A DNA stretch of 64,000 bases from Streptomyces griseoluteus. Lineage in GTDB: Bacteria > Actinomycetota > Actinomycetes > Streptomycetales > Streptomycetaceae. The stretch's first letter is position 1, and each line of letters begins with the position of its first letter. The position numbers and the translations under genes were made by a program. Positions 13,039 to 21,285 of this stretch are shown here, one piece after another. The notes under the pieces were generated by a model, which saw only the letters and a list, made by a program, of their open reading frames with translations, did not search any database and was not told the DNA's origin. The DNA lies in the NCBI GenBank assembly GCA_000717735.1, contig JOBE01000035.1:1-64000 (forward strand), written 5' to 3'.

Positions 13039-14268
13039 ATGTACACAACAGACCAGACAGAAGCCCGCATCGAGGACACGGGCAACATCCTGGTTGCGCC
13101 TGCATCGCTGCAGGACGACGACGTGCTCAGGGACTTCTTCGGGTCCGTGATCACGCCGGAGGACCTTGCTTCCGGTTCGCCCGATCTCACGCAGAAGACC
13201 GTCTACCTGTGTGGCGATGCGTCCGGCGTCAGCGGCCGACAGCTGCGTGAGGCTGCCCGGGTATTCGTGGTCCGGGAACTGTCACACGGTTACCGCGAGG
13301 ACGCTGACAATCCTTGGACGCTCATCGGCCTGGGCCGAGTTCCCCTCCGCGTCCACGGCGTCGGCGTGTACTACCGCCGATTCTTCGAACTCGACTCCGA
13401 TCACTTCGGACGGGTCAGCTCGGAGCACGCGTTCCAGTCCCTGACGGAGTCCACCAAACCTGGAACCGCGCATCGCAGCGGAATCTATCTGACACCGGTC
13501 ACCCAGAGCGGTGACGAACTGCACTTCCGCCTGCTCCGGTGCTCCACGAACCTCTCCGGGCCGACCGAGAACTTCCGCCCGACCGACACGGGCATCGTCG
13601 AGGACCTGAACCACGAGGCCGGCACCATCTTCCGGAACCAGGCACCGCTCAATCACGTCCTCGCTCAGATCTACCACAACACCGTTGCCACGGCGGAGCG
13701 CAAGCAGTCCAAGGCCAAGATCTCGGCTCACGCCGACAAGACCAAGGACATGCCGGTCAACGGCATCATGGCCTTCTGCACCTTCTACGACCAGCTCGAC
13801 AAACTCCAGCCCATGGCCGACGACGCCTTCGACTACGGCGTGAAGGGTGCCAGCGGGCTGACCAGACTCCACTTCCGCCTCAAGGAGTCGACCGAAGAAC
13901 GCGACGAGGCCACGCTCCCCTCGCAGTTCACCCTGACCCTCTATCCCGGCTCCGTATTCTTCGTGCCACTGTCCGTCAATCGCCTGTACACGCACGAGAT
14001 CCGGCCCTCGACACTGGCCGCCGAGCTGCTCCCCACCCGCTTGGGATACGTGGTGCGTTGTTCGAACACCGAAGCCGTACACAGGGACGGCCGGACGTTC
14101 CTCAAAGTGGCCGGAGATTCGGTGAAGCTGGAGCCACCCACGTCCGCCGGCATGGACGAGCTGCGCAGACTGTACGCCGAGGAGAACAGGACCTCGTCCT
14201 TCATCGACTACGGCGGCAAGTTTCTTTTCAGCATGAACACGGGAGACTATGTTGCCCCCCGAGTCTAG
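13039..14268 (+). CDS. AlkB-like 2-oxoglutarate/Fe(II) oxygenase, protein A of a tandem pair
   Basis: A 409-aa protein I recognise only by fold motifs. Near the C-terminus it has a full 2OG-Fe(II) oxygenase signature: H231-x-D233 (ISAHADKTKDMP) as two iron ligands, the strand LTLYPGSVFFVPLSVNRLYTHE with H319 as third ligand, and R334 and R340 in RLGYVVR, spaced as in AlkB (RxxxxxR). An N-x-Y-like segment (LNHVLAQIYHN) precedes the HxD, also as in AlkB. Residues 1-190 have no motif that I know. ATG 13039 is preferred to 12964, since the 25 extra residues would be encoded in a palindrome. The last 20 nt overlap the next gene, so the pair is translationally coupled. Codon use is less GC-rich than in neighbours, suggesting transfer. 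Confidence 0.7.
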   Translation: MYTTDQTEARIEDTGNILVAPASLQDDDVLRDFFGSVITPEDLASGSPDLTQKTVYLCGDASGVSGRQLREAARVFVVRELSHGYREDADNPWTLIGLGRVPLRVHGVGVYYRRFFELDSDHFGRVSSEHAFQSLTESTKPGTAHRSGIYLTPVTQSGDELHFRLLRCSTNLSGPTENFRPTDTGIVEDLNHEAGTIFRNQAPLNHVLAQIYHNTVATAERKQSKAKISAHADKTKDMPVNGIMAFCTFYDQLDKLQPMADDAFDYGVKGASGLTRLHFRLKESTEERDEATLPSQFTLTLYPGSVFFVPLSVNRLYTHEIRPSTLAAELLPTRLGYVVRCSNTEAVHRDGRTFLKVAGDSVKLEPPTSAGMDELRRLYAEENRTSSFIDYGGKFLFSMNTGDYVAPRV

Positions 14269-15115
14269 ATTCCTGGACGAGGTACTCACCTTCGCCTTGC
14301 CGACCGAGGAGAACCTATTCGCGGAGCTGTCCGCGGCCACTCAGTGGGAAGATCTAGGAAAAGGTCGGCGAGGCGCCGTACTCACCAGAATCGACGAGGC
14401 GGACGGTATACCTCTCGTACGTACCACCACCCGCTACGGCAGCCCGGCTCTGCGTTTCCGGGCGGTACACGAACGGCTGGCGCAACAAGTTCAAGAACGT
14501 GCGGCACTTTCGGCCGGGTTCAACAACGCTCTCATCGAGAGCTACACGAACGCTTACACCACCATGGGCAGCCATTCGGACCAAGCCCTCGACCTGGCCG
14601 ACGATTCGTTTGTCGCTGTCTTCTCCTGCTACGAACACCCCGAAGCGGGCCCGCCGAGGAAGCTGATATTCGAATCCAAGGAATCCGGAGGCGAGAAGTT
14701 CGAGATCCCTCTCACCCACAACAGCATTGTGGCATTTTCCGTCGACTCGAATCGTCGACTCAGGCACAAAATCGTCCTGGAGAAGCCCGTCCCGGCGGCG
14801 GACAACCAATGGCTGGGCGTGACCTTCCGGACATCGAAGACCTTCGTTCGTTTTCGCGACGGACATGCGTACCTCCGGCAGGGTGCGCGCCTCATGCCGG
14901 CCGACGACGAGCAGAGGCACGAGTTCTACCGACTGCGGCGCCGCGAGAACAGTGAAACGGACTTCGTCTACCCACCACTGACGTACACCATCAGCGAAGG
15001 CGATCTGATGCCGCCTGTCTGCCCCTTGACCGCTTCAGCGTCGCTTGGACTCCGTCACGCTCCGGCCTCCGCCTCCGCAGCTTCCGCGGCCTCGACGGCG
15101 ATCCGGTCGAACTGA
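14249..15115 (+). CDS. AlkB-like 2-oxoglutarate/Fe(II) oxygenase, protein B of a tandem pair
   Basis: A 288-aa protein with the same signature as protein A: H109-x-D111 (TTMGSHSDQALDL), H173 (RRLRHKI) and R194 in WLGVTFR. The H-to-R spacing of 21 equals that of protein A, and LIESYTNAY before the HxD matches the AlkB N-x-Y segment. Where A has the first arginine of RxxxxxR, B has W188. The ATG lies inside the 3' end of gene A. Codons such as TCT, AGA, CTA, AAA and TTT are more common than in nearby genes. The last 20 residues (ASASAASAAS...) are read from the antisense of the SnoaL gene, so the native stop may have been lost. Substrate unknown: nucleic acid, protein or small molecule are all possible. 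Confidence 0.7.
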   Translation: MLPPESRFLDEVLTFALPTEENLFAELSAATQWEDLGKGRRGAVLTRIDEADGIPLVRTTTRYGSPALRFRAVHERLAQQVQERAALSAGFNNALIESYTNAYTTMGSHSDQALDLADDSFVAVFSCYEHPEAGPPRKLIFESKESGGEKFEIPLTHNSIVAFSVDSNRRLRHKIVLEKPVPAADNQWLGVTFRTSKTFVRFRDGHAYLRQGARLMPADDEQRHEFYRLRRRENSETDFVYPPLTYTISEGDLMPPVCPLTASASLGLRHAPASASAASAASTAIRSN

Positions 15116-15468
15116 GTCCCCATCGCCTCGGCGAGCGCCTTGGCGGCGGAGAGCGGCCGGACCATGACGGTGAAGTCGTCGATCTTCCCCTCCCCGTCGA
15201 AGTGGAGGAAGTCGCAGCCCTGGATCTGCCGACCGTCGACGGTGGCGGTGAAGACGAGGGCGTGGTCGCGGCCGTCGGGGTTCGCGATCTCGCGGACGTA
15301 GGTGAAGTCCTCGAAGACCCGCATCACCCCGCGCAGGATGGCTGCGGTGATCGCCCTGCCCTGGTACGGATTGAAGGCGACAGGGCTGGTGAACACGACG
15401 TTCTCGGCGAGGAGCGCCTCGATGGCGGCCTCGTCACGGTTCTCGACCGCCTTGCGGAACGGATGCAC
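15055..15468 (-). CDS. SnoaL-like / nuclear transport factor 2 family protein
   Basis: A 137-aa protein with the NTF2-like cone fold seen in SnoaL cyclases, ketosteroid isomerases and many uncharacterised proteins. The order HPFRKAVENRDEAAIEALLAENVVFTSPVAF, then FTYVREI and CDFLHFDGEGKIDDFTVMVRPL, is typical. GTG 15468 is chosen as start since it gives the usual HPFRKAV beginning and AGGTGA lies just upstream; a TTG at 15486 would add six residues. The short inverted repeat TAGT-TG-ACTA at 15488-15497 may be an operator. The acidic alanine-rich tail overlaps the oxygenase B gene on the other strand by 61 nt. Function unknown. Confidence 0.8.
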   Translation of the reverse strand: MHPFRKAVENRDEAAIEALLAENVVFTSPVAFNPYQGRAITAAILRGVMRVFEDFTYVREIANPDGRDHALVFTATVDGRQIQGCDFLHFDGEGKIDDFTVMVRPLSAAKALAEAMGTQFDRIAVEAAEAAEAEAGA

Positions 15469-15580
15469 GACATCACCTGCACTCAATTAGTTGACTAGGT
15501 GTGTCGGAGAGTAGATTCGCGCCGTGCAGGTTGTCCACCCCTCCACGCGAAGACGACTCAGAGGCCTCGTCGCAGGCGGC

Positions 15581-16804
15581 TCAGCGGCGGACGCGAGGCA
15601 TGCCCAGGCCTATCCAGGAGATGATCTCGCGCTGGATCTCGTTGTTGCCGCCGCCGAAGGTGAAGATGACGGCCGAGCGGTAGCCGCGTTCCAGTTCGCC
15701 GTGGAGGACCGTGCCCGCCGAGCCCTCCTTGAGGGCGCCCGCCGCGGCGACGACCTCCATGAGGGTGGCGTAGGCGTCGCGGCGGGCCTCGGAGCCGTAG
15801 ACCTTGACGGCGGAGGCGTCCTGCGGGGTGAGGGTGCCGTGCTGGACGGCGTTCACCATCTGCCAGTTGAGGAGCTTCATCGCGTCGAGCCGGGTGTGGG
15901 TGCGGGCGAGGGAGCGGCGGACCCAGGGCAGGTCGATCACGCGGCGGCCGTCGGCGAGCAGGGTGTCCGCGGCCCAGCGCTGTACGTCGTGGAGGGCGCG
16001 GATCGCCATCGTGCCGTGGGCGGCGAGGGTGACGCGTTCGTGGTTGAGCTGGTTGGTGATGAGGCGCCAGCCCTTGTTCTCCTCCCCGACCCTTCGGGAG
16101 GCCGGGACCCGGACGTCGTCGTAGTAACTGGCCGTCGTGTCGTGCGAGGCGAGGGTGTTGATGATCGTGCAGCTGTAGCCGGGGTCGCTCGTCGGGACGA
16201 GGAGCATCGTGATGCCCTTGTGGGGCGGGGCGTCCGGGTCGGTGCGGACCGCGAGCCACACCCAGTCGGCGGTGTCGCCGTTCGTCGTCCAGATCTTCTG
16301 CCCGTTCACCGTGTACGTGCCGGTGGTCTCGTCCCCTTCCCGTACCGCCCTGGTCTTCAGCGCCGCGAGGTCCGTGCCCGCGTCGGGCTCGCTGTAGCCG
16401 ATGGCGAAGTCGATCTCGCCGAAGAGAATCCGGGGCAGGAAGTACGCCTTCTGCTCATCGGTGCCGTACCGCATGATCGTCGGTCCGACCGTGTTCAGGG
16501 CCATGAGGGGCAGGGGTACGCCCGCCTGCGCTGCCTCGTCGAAGAAGATGAACTGCTCCATCGGGGTCAGCCCGCGCCCCCCGTACTCGGCCGGCCAGCC
16601 GATCCCCAGCCAGCCGTCCGAACCCAGCCGCCGCACGGTCTCCCGGTAGAAGCGCTTCTGCGCCGCCGGGTCCGCGATGGGGGCACCTCCCATGCCCCTG
16701 AGGCTATGGGGGAGGGTGTGTGCGTCGTCCGGGATCAGCGCGGCGAAGTACGCGCGCAGCTCGGCGCGCAGGCTGTTCTGGGCGGGCGTGTACTCGAGGT
16801 GCAT
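15581..16804 (-). CDS. Acyl-CoA dehydrogenase family protein
   Basis: A 407-aa flavoenzyme oxidising acyl-CoA thioesters at C2-C3. Visible are the FAD/substrate segment FAIGYSEPDAGTDLAALKTRA, NGQKIWTTNG, and the C-terminal GGGNNEIQREIISWIGLGMPR; the glutamate of NNEIQ is where the catalytic base region of many steroid- and long-chain-type FadE proteins lies. ATG 16804 has GGGAGG six nt upstream. A KstR-type box sits 69 nt before the start, which suggests a role in steroid or branched-lipid breakdown. No other beta-oxidation gene is adjacent, so the substrate is inferred only from that site. Confidence 0.9.
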   Translation of the reverse strand: MHLEYTPAQNSLRAELRAYFAALIPDDAHTLPHSLRGMGGAPIADPAAQKRFYRETVRRLGSDGWLGIGWPAEYGGRGLTPMEQFIFFDEAAQAGVPLPLMALNTVGPTIMRYGTDEQKAYFLPRILFGEIDFAIGYSEPDAGTDLAALKTRAVREGDETTGTYTVNGQKIWTTNGDTADWVWLAVRTDPDAPPHKGITMLLVPTSDPGYSCTIINTLASHDTTASYYDDVRVPASRRVGEENKGWRLITNQLNHERVTLAAHGTMAIRALHDVQRWAADTLLADGRRVIDLPWVRRSLARTHTRLDAMKLLNWQMVNAVQHGTLTPQDASAVKVYGSEARRDAYATLMEVVAAAGALKEGSAGTVLHGELERGYRSAVIFTFGGGNNEIQREIISWIGLGMPRVRR

Positions 16805-16872
16805 GGCGGCCTCCCGTGGCGCGGGTCCCTGCGGCGTCCTCGGTGCGGTGCGACGCCCGACGGCGGCCACGG

Positions 16873-16886
16873 TAGAACGTGTTCCA
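16873..16886. promoter_or_regulatory. KstR-type operator box upstream of the acyl-CoA dehydrogenase
   Basis: TAGAACGTGTTCCA fits the published KstR consensus TNNAACNNGTTNNA at every fixed position. It lies 69 nt upstream of the acyl-CoA dehydrogenase start, a usual distance for a repressor site over a promoter. No KstR gene is in the window. Confidence 0.5.
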
Positions 16887-16890
16887 CAAA

Positions 16891-16916
16891 TGCGGAAGCC
16901 TCGGGGAGGCTCCGCA
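16891..16916. repeat. Short hairpin
   Basis: TGCGGAAGCCTC and GAGGCTCCGCA form a stem with a one-base bulge around a GGG loop. It lies just upstream of the KstR-type box; on the plus strand nothing transcribes into it, so its role is unclear. Confidence 0.4.
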
Positions 16917-17037
16917 CGTCTCCGGGCCTGCTCCGGACAGCCAGCGGCCCCGGGTCGGAGGTTCCGATCCGGGGCCGACAGGTAGCGAGGAGGGATTCCG
17001 CGGAGCGGATCCCGTTGAGTGGGTTCTGAGGACGGCC

Positions 17038-17238
17038 CTATGGCAGGAGCTCGTCCATGGAGGCGCGACCCTTCTCCGCCATGCGGCGTTCCGCCCAGGC
17101 CAGGCTCTTCGGATTCACGTCACGGCCCGAGGCGAGGACCAGGTCCTCCGCCGTGAACTCGCCCTCCGAACCGGCGTGCAGCAGCCGGTCGGGCGTCGGG
17201 AAGTCCCCCAGGGACGTCTTGTCGGGCTCAGCGTTCAT
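17038..17238 (-). CDS. Small hypothetical protein, 66 aa
   Basis: A 66-aa acidic protein (MNAEPDKTSLGDFPTPDRLLHAG...MDELLP). ATG 17238 is supported by GGAGG with good spacing and by the 8-nt gap from the stop of the gene upstream, with which it forms a two-gene operon. No signal peptide or membrane segment is seen. I do not recognise the family; the helical segment AWAERRMAEKGRASMDELL is the clearest structural feature. Confidence 0.75.
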   Translation of the reverse strand: MNAEPDKTSLGDFPTPDRLLHAGSEGEFTAEDLVLASGRDVNPKSLAWAERRMAEKGRASMDELLP

Positions 17239-17246
17239 GCCGCCTC

Positions 17247-17750
17247 CTACGTGTTCTTCCGGCACTGGCCATTCTCGTGTCCGGGCCCCCGGACCGCATC
17301 CCAGAGGGCGAGGCCCGCGCTCAGGAGGTCGCGTACGGCGGCCGCCTCCTGGGCCGTCCACGGCTGCGCGCCGTCATCAGCGTCGAAGAACTTCTCGTAG
17401 GCGGCGTCGTGGGCCGTCCCCTGCGGCGGCAGCGGTACGGAGACGCTGCGCGCGAGGTCCTCGAAGAAGTTCCAGGCGTCCAGGAGCGGCCCGGGCCGCG
17501 CCGTACCGCGACGCGGGTCCTCGGCCCACTCCCGTACGCCTTCGAGGTCGAGCGTGGCCGTTTCGCCCGTGACGAGGGCCCAGCCCTGCCGGTCACAGTG
17601 GCCGGCGAGCGTGTCGACGTCGTGGAACGCGAGGAGCCGCCCTCGCCCGTCGACGGCCAGGGTGTCGGGCTCGTCCCCCGCGCCGGGCCGCCAGATCAGG
17701 TGGAGGTCGCCTCGACGGGTCGCGATCCGGTACGGATGGTGTTCAGGCAT
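17247..17750 (-). CDS. Hypothetical protein, 167 aa
   Basis: A 167-aa protein of unknown function. It starts MPEHHPYRIATRRGDLHLIWRPG at ATG 17750, with a beta-rich N-terminal half and a helical C-terminal half (DAWNFFEDLARS, AAVRDLLSAGLALWDAVRG). No catalytic motif, signal peptide or membrane segment is seen. The 66-aa gene begins 8 nt after its stop, so the products are likely made together. Pairs of this kind can be immunity or toxin-antitoxin-like modules, but nothing here shows that. Confidence 0.75.
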   Translation of the reverse strand: MPEHHPYRIATRRGDLHLIWRPGAGDEPDTLAVDGRGRLLAFHDVDTLAGHCDRQGWALVTGETATLDLEGVREWAEDPRRGTARPGPLLDAWNFFEDLARSVSVPLPPQGTAHDAAYEKFFDADDGAQPWTAQEAAAVRDLLSAGLALWDAVRGPGHENGQCRKNT

Positions 17751-17980
17751 GCGGGGCCCTCCCCCAGGTGGCGGACTGCACCGGTCCATTCTGCCCCGCC
17801 GAAGCCGCGGCCCTCACCTGCATTGATGGCAGGCGGCGGTCCGCAGTCCGTGGTTCGCCTCGGCACCGCCGCATCATCCGCACCACCCGCCCCGGCGACC
17901 CCTGCGGCACCCCCGCCGACGAGGCGAACTCGCGCCACGCCGTGTCATCGCCATGGCGTCGGCGGGGTGCGGGTTCGACA

Positions 17981-20074
17981 ATGGTGGGGATGACCGCTGA
18001 AGACCGGCATACGCGCAATGGCGAGATCGGGCCCGCCGAGTGGCTCGCCATGAACCGGACCGGCAGCTTCGACTGGGATCTCGACACGGGCACCATCGAT
18101 GTCGACGCGTCGGGGCTGCTGGTCTTCGGGGTGACCCCGGACGCCTTCGACGGCCGTCCGCTGACGTTGGTCGAGCGCCTCGACCCCGACGAGCGGGCCG
18201 CGCTCGACGGTGTCGTACGGCAGGCTGTGACCGGCGGGGAGGTCTCGTACACCGCGCACTTCCCCATCCCGCAGGACGACGGGCCACCCCATTGGACGCA
18301 CGTCCAGGCCCGGATCCTGCGCTCGCCCGACGGACGGGCGCGGCGGATCGTCGGCGTCGTGCGGGACACGACCGCCGAGGTCACGCGCTTCGCCTTCGTC
18401 CAGGAGCTGGAGAAGCGGCGCGAGCGCCAGACGAACATCGTCGAGCGGACGACGACGGCGCTCTCGCGCGCGGTGACCGTGGACGACGTGACGGCCGCGC
18501 TGACCGGCCCCGGCGGGCTCGCCCGGCTCGGCGCCGACGGGCTCGCCCTCGGGCTCGTCGAGAACGGCTCGCTCAACATCATCGCGCTCAGCGGCGAGTC
18601 CCTCGACGTGCTCAACGACCTCCGGATCCGCCGCCTCGACCGGGGACTGCCGCTGGCCGAGGCGGTCCTGAGCGGGCGGCCCCGGTTCGTCTCGTCCTTC
18701 CCGTCGCTCGGGCGCGACTTCCCCGAACTCGCCCCGTACCTGGAGCGGCTCGAGTTCCAGGCCGCCTGCTATCTGCCGCTGGTCGCGCAGGCGCGTTCCC
18801 TCGGCGGCATGGCCCTGTTCTACCGGGGCCGCACCTCGTTCAACGCCGACGAGCGCAACCTCGCGCTCGGCCTCGCGGCGATCGTCGCCCAGTCGCTCCA
18901 GCGGGCGATCCTCTTCGACGAGGAGCGGGAGCTCGCGACCGGCCTCCAGGCGACGATGCTGCCGCGCCGGATCCCGGCGATCACCGGCGGCGAGATCGCC
19001 GTGCGCTACCACGCGGCCTGGAGCGGCCGGCAGGTCGGCGGCGACTGGTACGACGTGATCCCGCTGCCCAGGGGCCGGGTCGGGATCGTCGTGGGCGACG
19101 TCCAGGGGCACGACACCCATGCCGCCGCCATCATGGGACAGCTGCGGATCGCCCTGCGCGCGTACGCCGGTGAGGGGCACGCCCCGTCGACGGTCCTCGC
19201 ACGGGCCTCCCGGTTCCTCGCCGAGCTGGACACCAACCGCTTCGCCACCTGCACGTACGCTCAGGTGGACCTGGGAAGCGGCACGCTGCGCGCGGTGCGT
19301 GCCGGACATCTGGGGCCGCTGATCCGGCACATCGACGGCCGGGTCGGGCAGCCCAAGCTGCGGGGCGGGCTGCCGCTGGGGCTCGCGACGGTGTTCGGCG
19401 ACGAGGAGTTCCCCGAGACCCGGCTCGACCTCGTGCCCGGCGAGACCCTCGTCCTGTGCACGGACGGGCTCGTCGAGCAGCCTGGCTCGGACATCGAGAC
19501 CGGTCTCGCCGCGCTGTCGGAGGCGATCAAGAGCGGCCCGCCGCAGGCGGAGGCGCTCGCCGACCACCTCTCCGAGCGGCTGTGGGAGCGCTGGGGCTCG
19601 GGCGACGACGTGGCGCTGCTCGTGCTGCGGCGCAGTCCCGACCCGGGCACGCCGAGGGCGCCGCGCATCCACCAGTACATCCATCAGGCCGATCCGCAGG
19701 GCCTCTCGGACGCGCGCGCGGCCGTCGGGCAGGCGCTGCGGGACTGGGGCATGCCGGAGCTGGCGGACGACTCCGAACTGTTGACGGGTGAGCTGCTCGT
19801 CAACGTGCTCCTGCACACCGAGGGCGGCGCGGTGCTGACCCTCGAGGTGCTGCCCGAGCCGGTGCGGCGGGTACGGCTCTCGGTGCAGGACCGGTCGAGC
19901 GCCTGGCCCCGGCGGCGTACCCCCGGCGAGGCCGCCACCTCGGGGCGGGGACTGCTGCTGCTCGACGCGCTGGCCTCCCGGTGGGGGGTCGAACCGCGCG
20001 GCGAGGGCAAGGCGGTGTGGTGCGAGATCGGCCCGGCGCCGATGCCGGCCGACGCCACGGCGAACGGTTCCTGA
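17981..20074 (+). CDS. PAS-GAF-SpoIIE (PP2C) phosphatase with C-terminal HATPase domain
   Basis: A 697-aa signalling protein of the kind that controls anti-sigma-factor antagonists. Order: PAS-like sensor (about 18-125, GSFDWDLDTGTIDVDASGLLVFG), GAF (about 150-300), SpoIIE/PP2C phosphatase (about 315-545, metal aspartates in GGDWYDVIPL, VVGDVQGHD, LCTDGLVE and DDVALLVL), and an anti-sigma-type histidine kinase ATPase (about 565-690, N-box ELLVNVLLH, G-box GRGLLLLDAL). Streptomyces have many such proteins; phosphatase and kinase in one chain would allow both switching directions. The start is ATG 17981 or 17990. The PHP gene follows 11 nt after the stop. No partner STAS protein is nearby. Confidence 0.88.
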   Translation: MVGMTAEDRHTRNGEIGPAEWLAMNRTGSFDWDLDTGTIDVDASGLLVFGVTPDAFDGRPLTLVERLDPDERAALDGVVRQAVTGGEVSYTAHFPIPQDDGPPHWTHVQARILRSPDGRARRIVGVVRDTTAEVTRFAFVQELEKRRERQTNIVERTTTALSRAVTVDDVTAALTGPGGLARLGADGLALGLVENGSLNIIALSGESLDVLNDLRIRRLDRGLPLAEAVLSGRPRFVSSFPSLGRDFPELAPYLERLEFQAACYLPLVAQARSLGGMALFYRGRTSFNADERNLALGLAAIVAQSLQRAILFDEERELATGLQATMLPRRIPAITGGEIAVRYHAAWSGRQVGGDWYDVIPLPRGRVGIVVGDVQGHDTHAAAIMGQLRIALRAYAGEGHAPSTVLARASRFLAELDTNRFATCTYAQVDLGSGTLRAVRAGHLGPLIRHIDGRVGQPKLRGGLPLGLATVFGDEEFPETRLDLVPGETLVLCTDGLVEQPGSDIETGLAALSEAIKSGPPQAEALADHLSERLWERWGSGDDVALLVLRRSPDPGTPRAPRIHQYIHQADPQGLSDARAAVGQALRDWGMPELADDSELLTGELLVNVLLHTEGGAVLTLEVLPEPVRRVRLSVQDRSSAWPRRRTPGEAATSGRGLLLLDALASRWGVEPRGEGKAVWCEIGPAPMPADATANGS

Positions 20075-20085
20075 GGAGGGACGTC

Positions 20086-21111
20086 ATGGACCCTGTGGCC
20101 GCCCTGAACCGCATCGCGTTCCTCCTCGAACGGGCGCAGGCGCCGGGATACCGGGCGAAGGCGTTCCGTACGGCCGCGACCGCGCTCGCCGCCCTGCCGG
20201 AGGGCGAGGCGGACCGGCGGGCCGGGGCCGGCACCCTGGAGGCCGTGAAGGGGCTCGGGCCCAAGACGGCGGCGGTGGTGCGCGAGGCGCTGGCGGGGCA
20301 GGTGCCGGAATACCTGGCCCGGCTCGAGGCGGAGCTGCAGGAGTCCCTGCGCTCCGGCGGGCCGGGGAGCGGTGGTGAGGCGCTGCGGGCGGCGCTGCGC
20401 GGCGACTGCCACCTCCACTCGGACTGGTCCGACGGCGGCGCCACGATCGAGGACATGGGGCGGGCGGCGGCGGAGCTCGGCCACCAGTGGGCGGTGCTCA
20501 CCGACCACTCGCCCCGGCTCACGGTGGCTCGGGGGCTTTCGCCGGACCGGCTGCGCGAGCAACTCGACGTGGTGGCCCGGCTGAACGAGGAGTGGGCGCC
20601 GTTCCGTCTGCTGACCGGGATCGAGTGCGACATCCTGGAGGACGGCTCCCTCGACCAGGAGCCCGAACTGCTCGAACGGCTCGACCTGGTGGTCGGTTCC
20701 GTCCACTCGAAGCTGCGGATGGACGCCCGTTCCATGACCCGGCGGCTCGAACGGGCGGTGCGCGACCCGCTGATGGACGTGCTCGGGCACTGCACGGGCC
20801 GGCTCGTGGCGGGCGGACGGCTGCGGCCTGAGTCCGAGTTCGACGCGGAGCGGGTGTTCGCCGCGTGCGCGGAGGCGGGTACGGCCGTCGAGATCAACAG
20901 CCGCCCCGAGCGGCTCGATCCGCCGCGTCGGCTGCTGCGGCTCGCGGTGGCGGCGGGTACGTACTTCGCGGTGGACACGGACGCGCACGCGCCCGGCCAG
21001 CTGGAGTGGCAGATCCTGGGCTGCGCGCGGGCCGAGGAGTGCGGGGTGCCGGAGGACCGGGTGATCAACACCTGGCCCGCGGAACGGCTGCTGGAGTGGA
21101 CGCGGTCCTAG
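20086..21111 (+). CDS. PHP domain phosphoesterase with N-terminal helix-hairpin-helix
   Basis: A 341-aa protein that looks like bacterial PolX without its polymerase fingers. The N-terminal part (1-90) holds a helix-hairpin-helix segment (LEAVKGLGPKTAAVVREAL). The PHP domain follows with a full set of metal ligands: HLHSDWSDG, TDHSP, TGIECDIL, GSVHS, LGHCTGR and DTDAH. This predicts a tri-metal phosphoesterase, maybe acting on DNA ends or a small phosphate ester. ATG 20086 comes 11 nt after the stop of the phosphatase gene with GAGGAGGG between them, so the two are co-translated. The TAG stop is part of the CTAG flank of a palindromic element. Confidence 0.88.
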   Translation: MDPVAALNRIAFLLERAQAPGYRAKAFRTAATALAALPEGEADRRAGAGTLEAVKGLGPKTAAVVREALAGQVPEYLARLEAELQESLRSGGPGSGGEALRAALRGDCHLHSDWSDGGATIEDMGRAAAELGHQWAVLTDHSPRLTVARGLSPDRLREQLDVVARLNEEWAPFRLLTGIECDILEDGSLDQEPELLERLDLVVGSVHSKLRMDARSMTRRLERAVRDPLMDVLGHCTGRLVAGGRLRPESEFDAERVFAACAEAGTAVEINSRPERLDPPRRLLRLAVAAGTYFAVDTDAHAPGQLEWQILGCARAEECGVPEDRVINTWPAERLLEWTRS

Positions 21112-21283
21112 GCCGTGTCCGGAAAGTAGCGCCGTCTGCCCGGAGGGCAGGAGCCGCGGCGTCTGGTGCGTGCGATCGCAAGGCGCCAGGATGCCCTCGT
21201 AGCGGAGCTACGTGGGCATGTCGGCAACGCGGCGAGCGGGCGTGCCAGACGCCGCGGCTCAGGCGGGACTTTCCGGACACGGC
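21112..21283. mobile_element. MITE-like palindromic element with CTAG flanks
   Basis: Perfect 16-bp terminal inverted repeats GCCGTGTCCGGAAAGT (21112-21127) and its complement (21268-21283) bound a 172-bp element flanked on both sides by CTAG (21108-21111 and 21284-21287), a usual target duplication of IS5-type elements. Inner arms GAGCCGCGGCGTCTGG are also inverted, and the centre is a hairpin (ATGCCC, CGTAGC, GCTACG, GGGCAT). No coding capacity, so a non-autonomous element. Confidence 0.65.
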
Positions 21284-21285
21284 CT

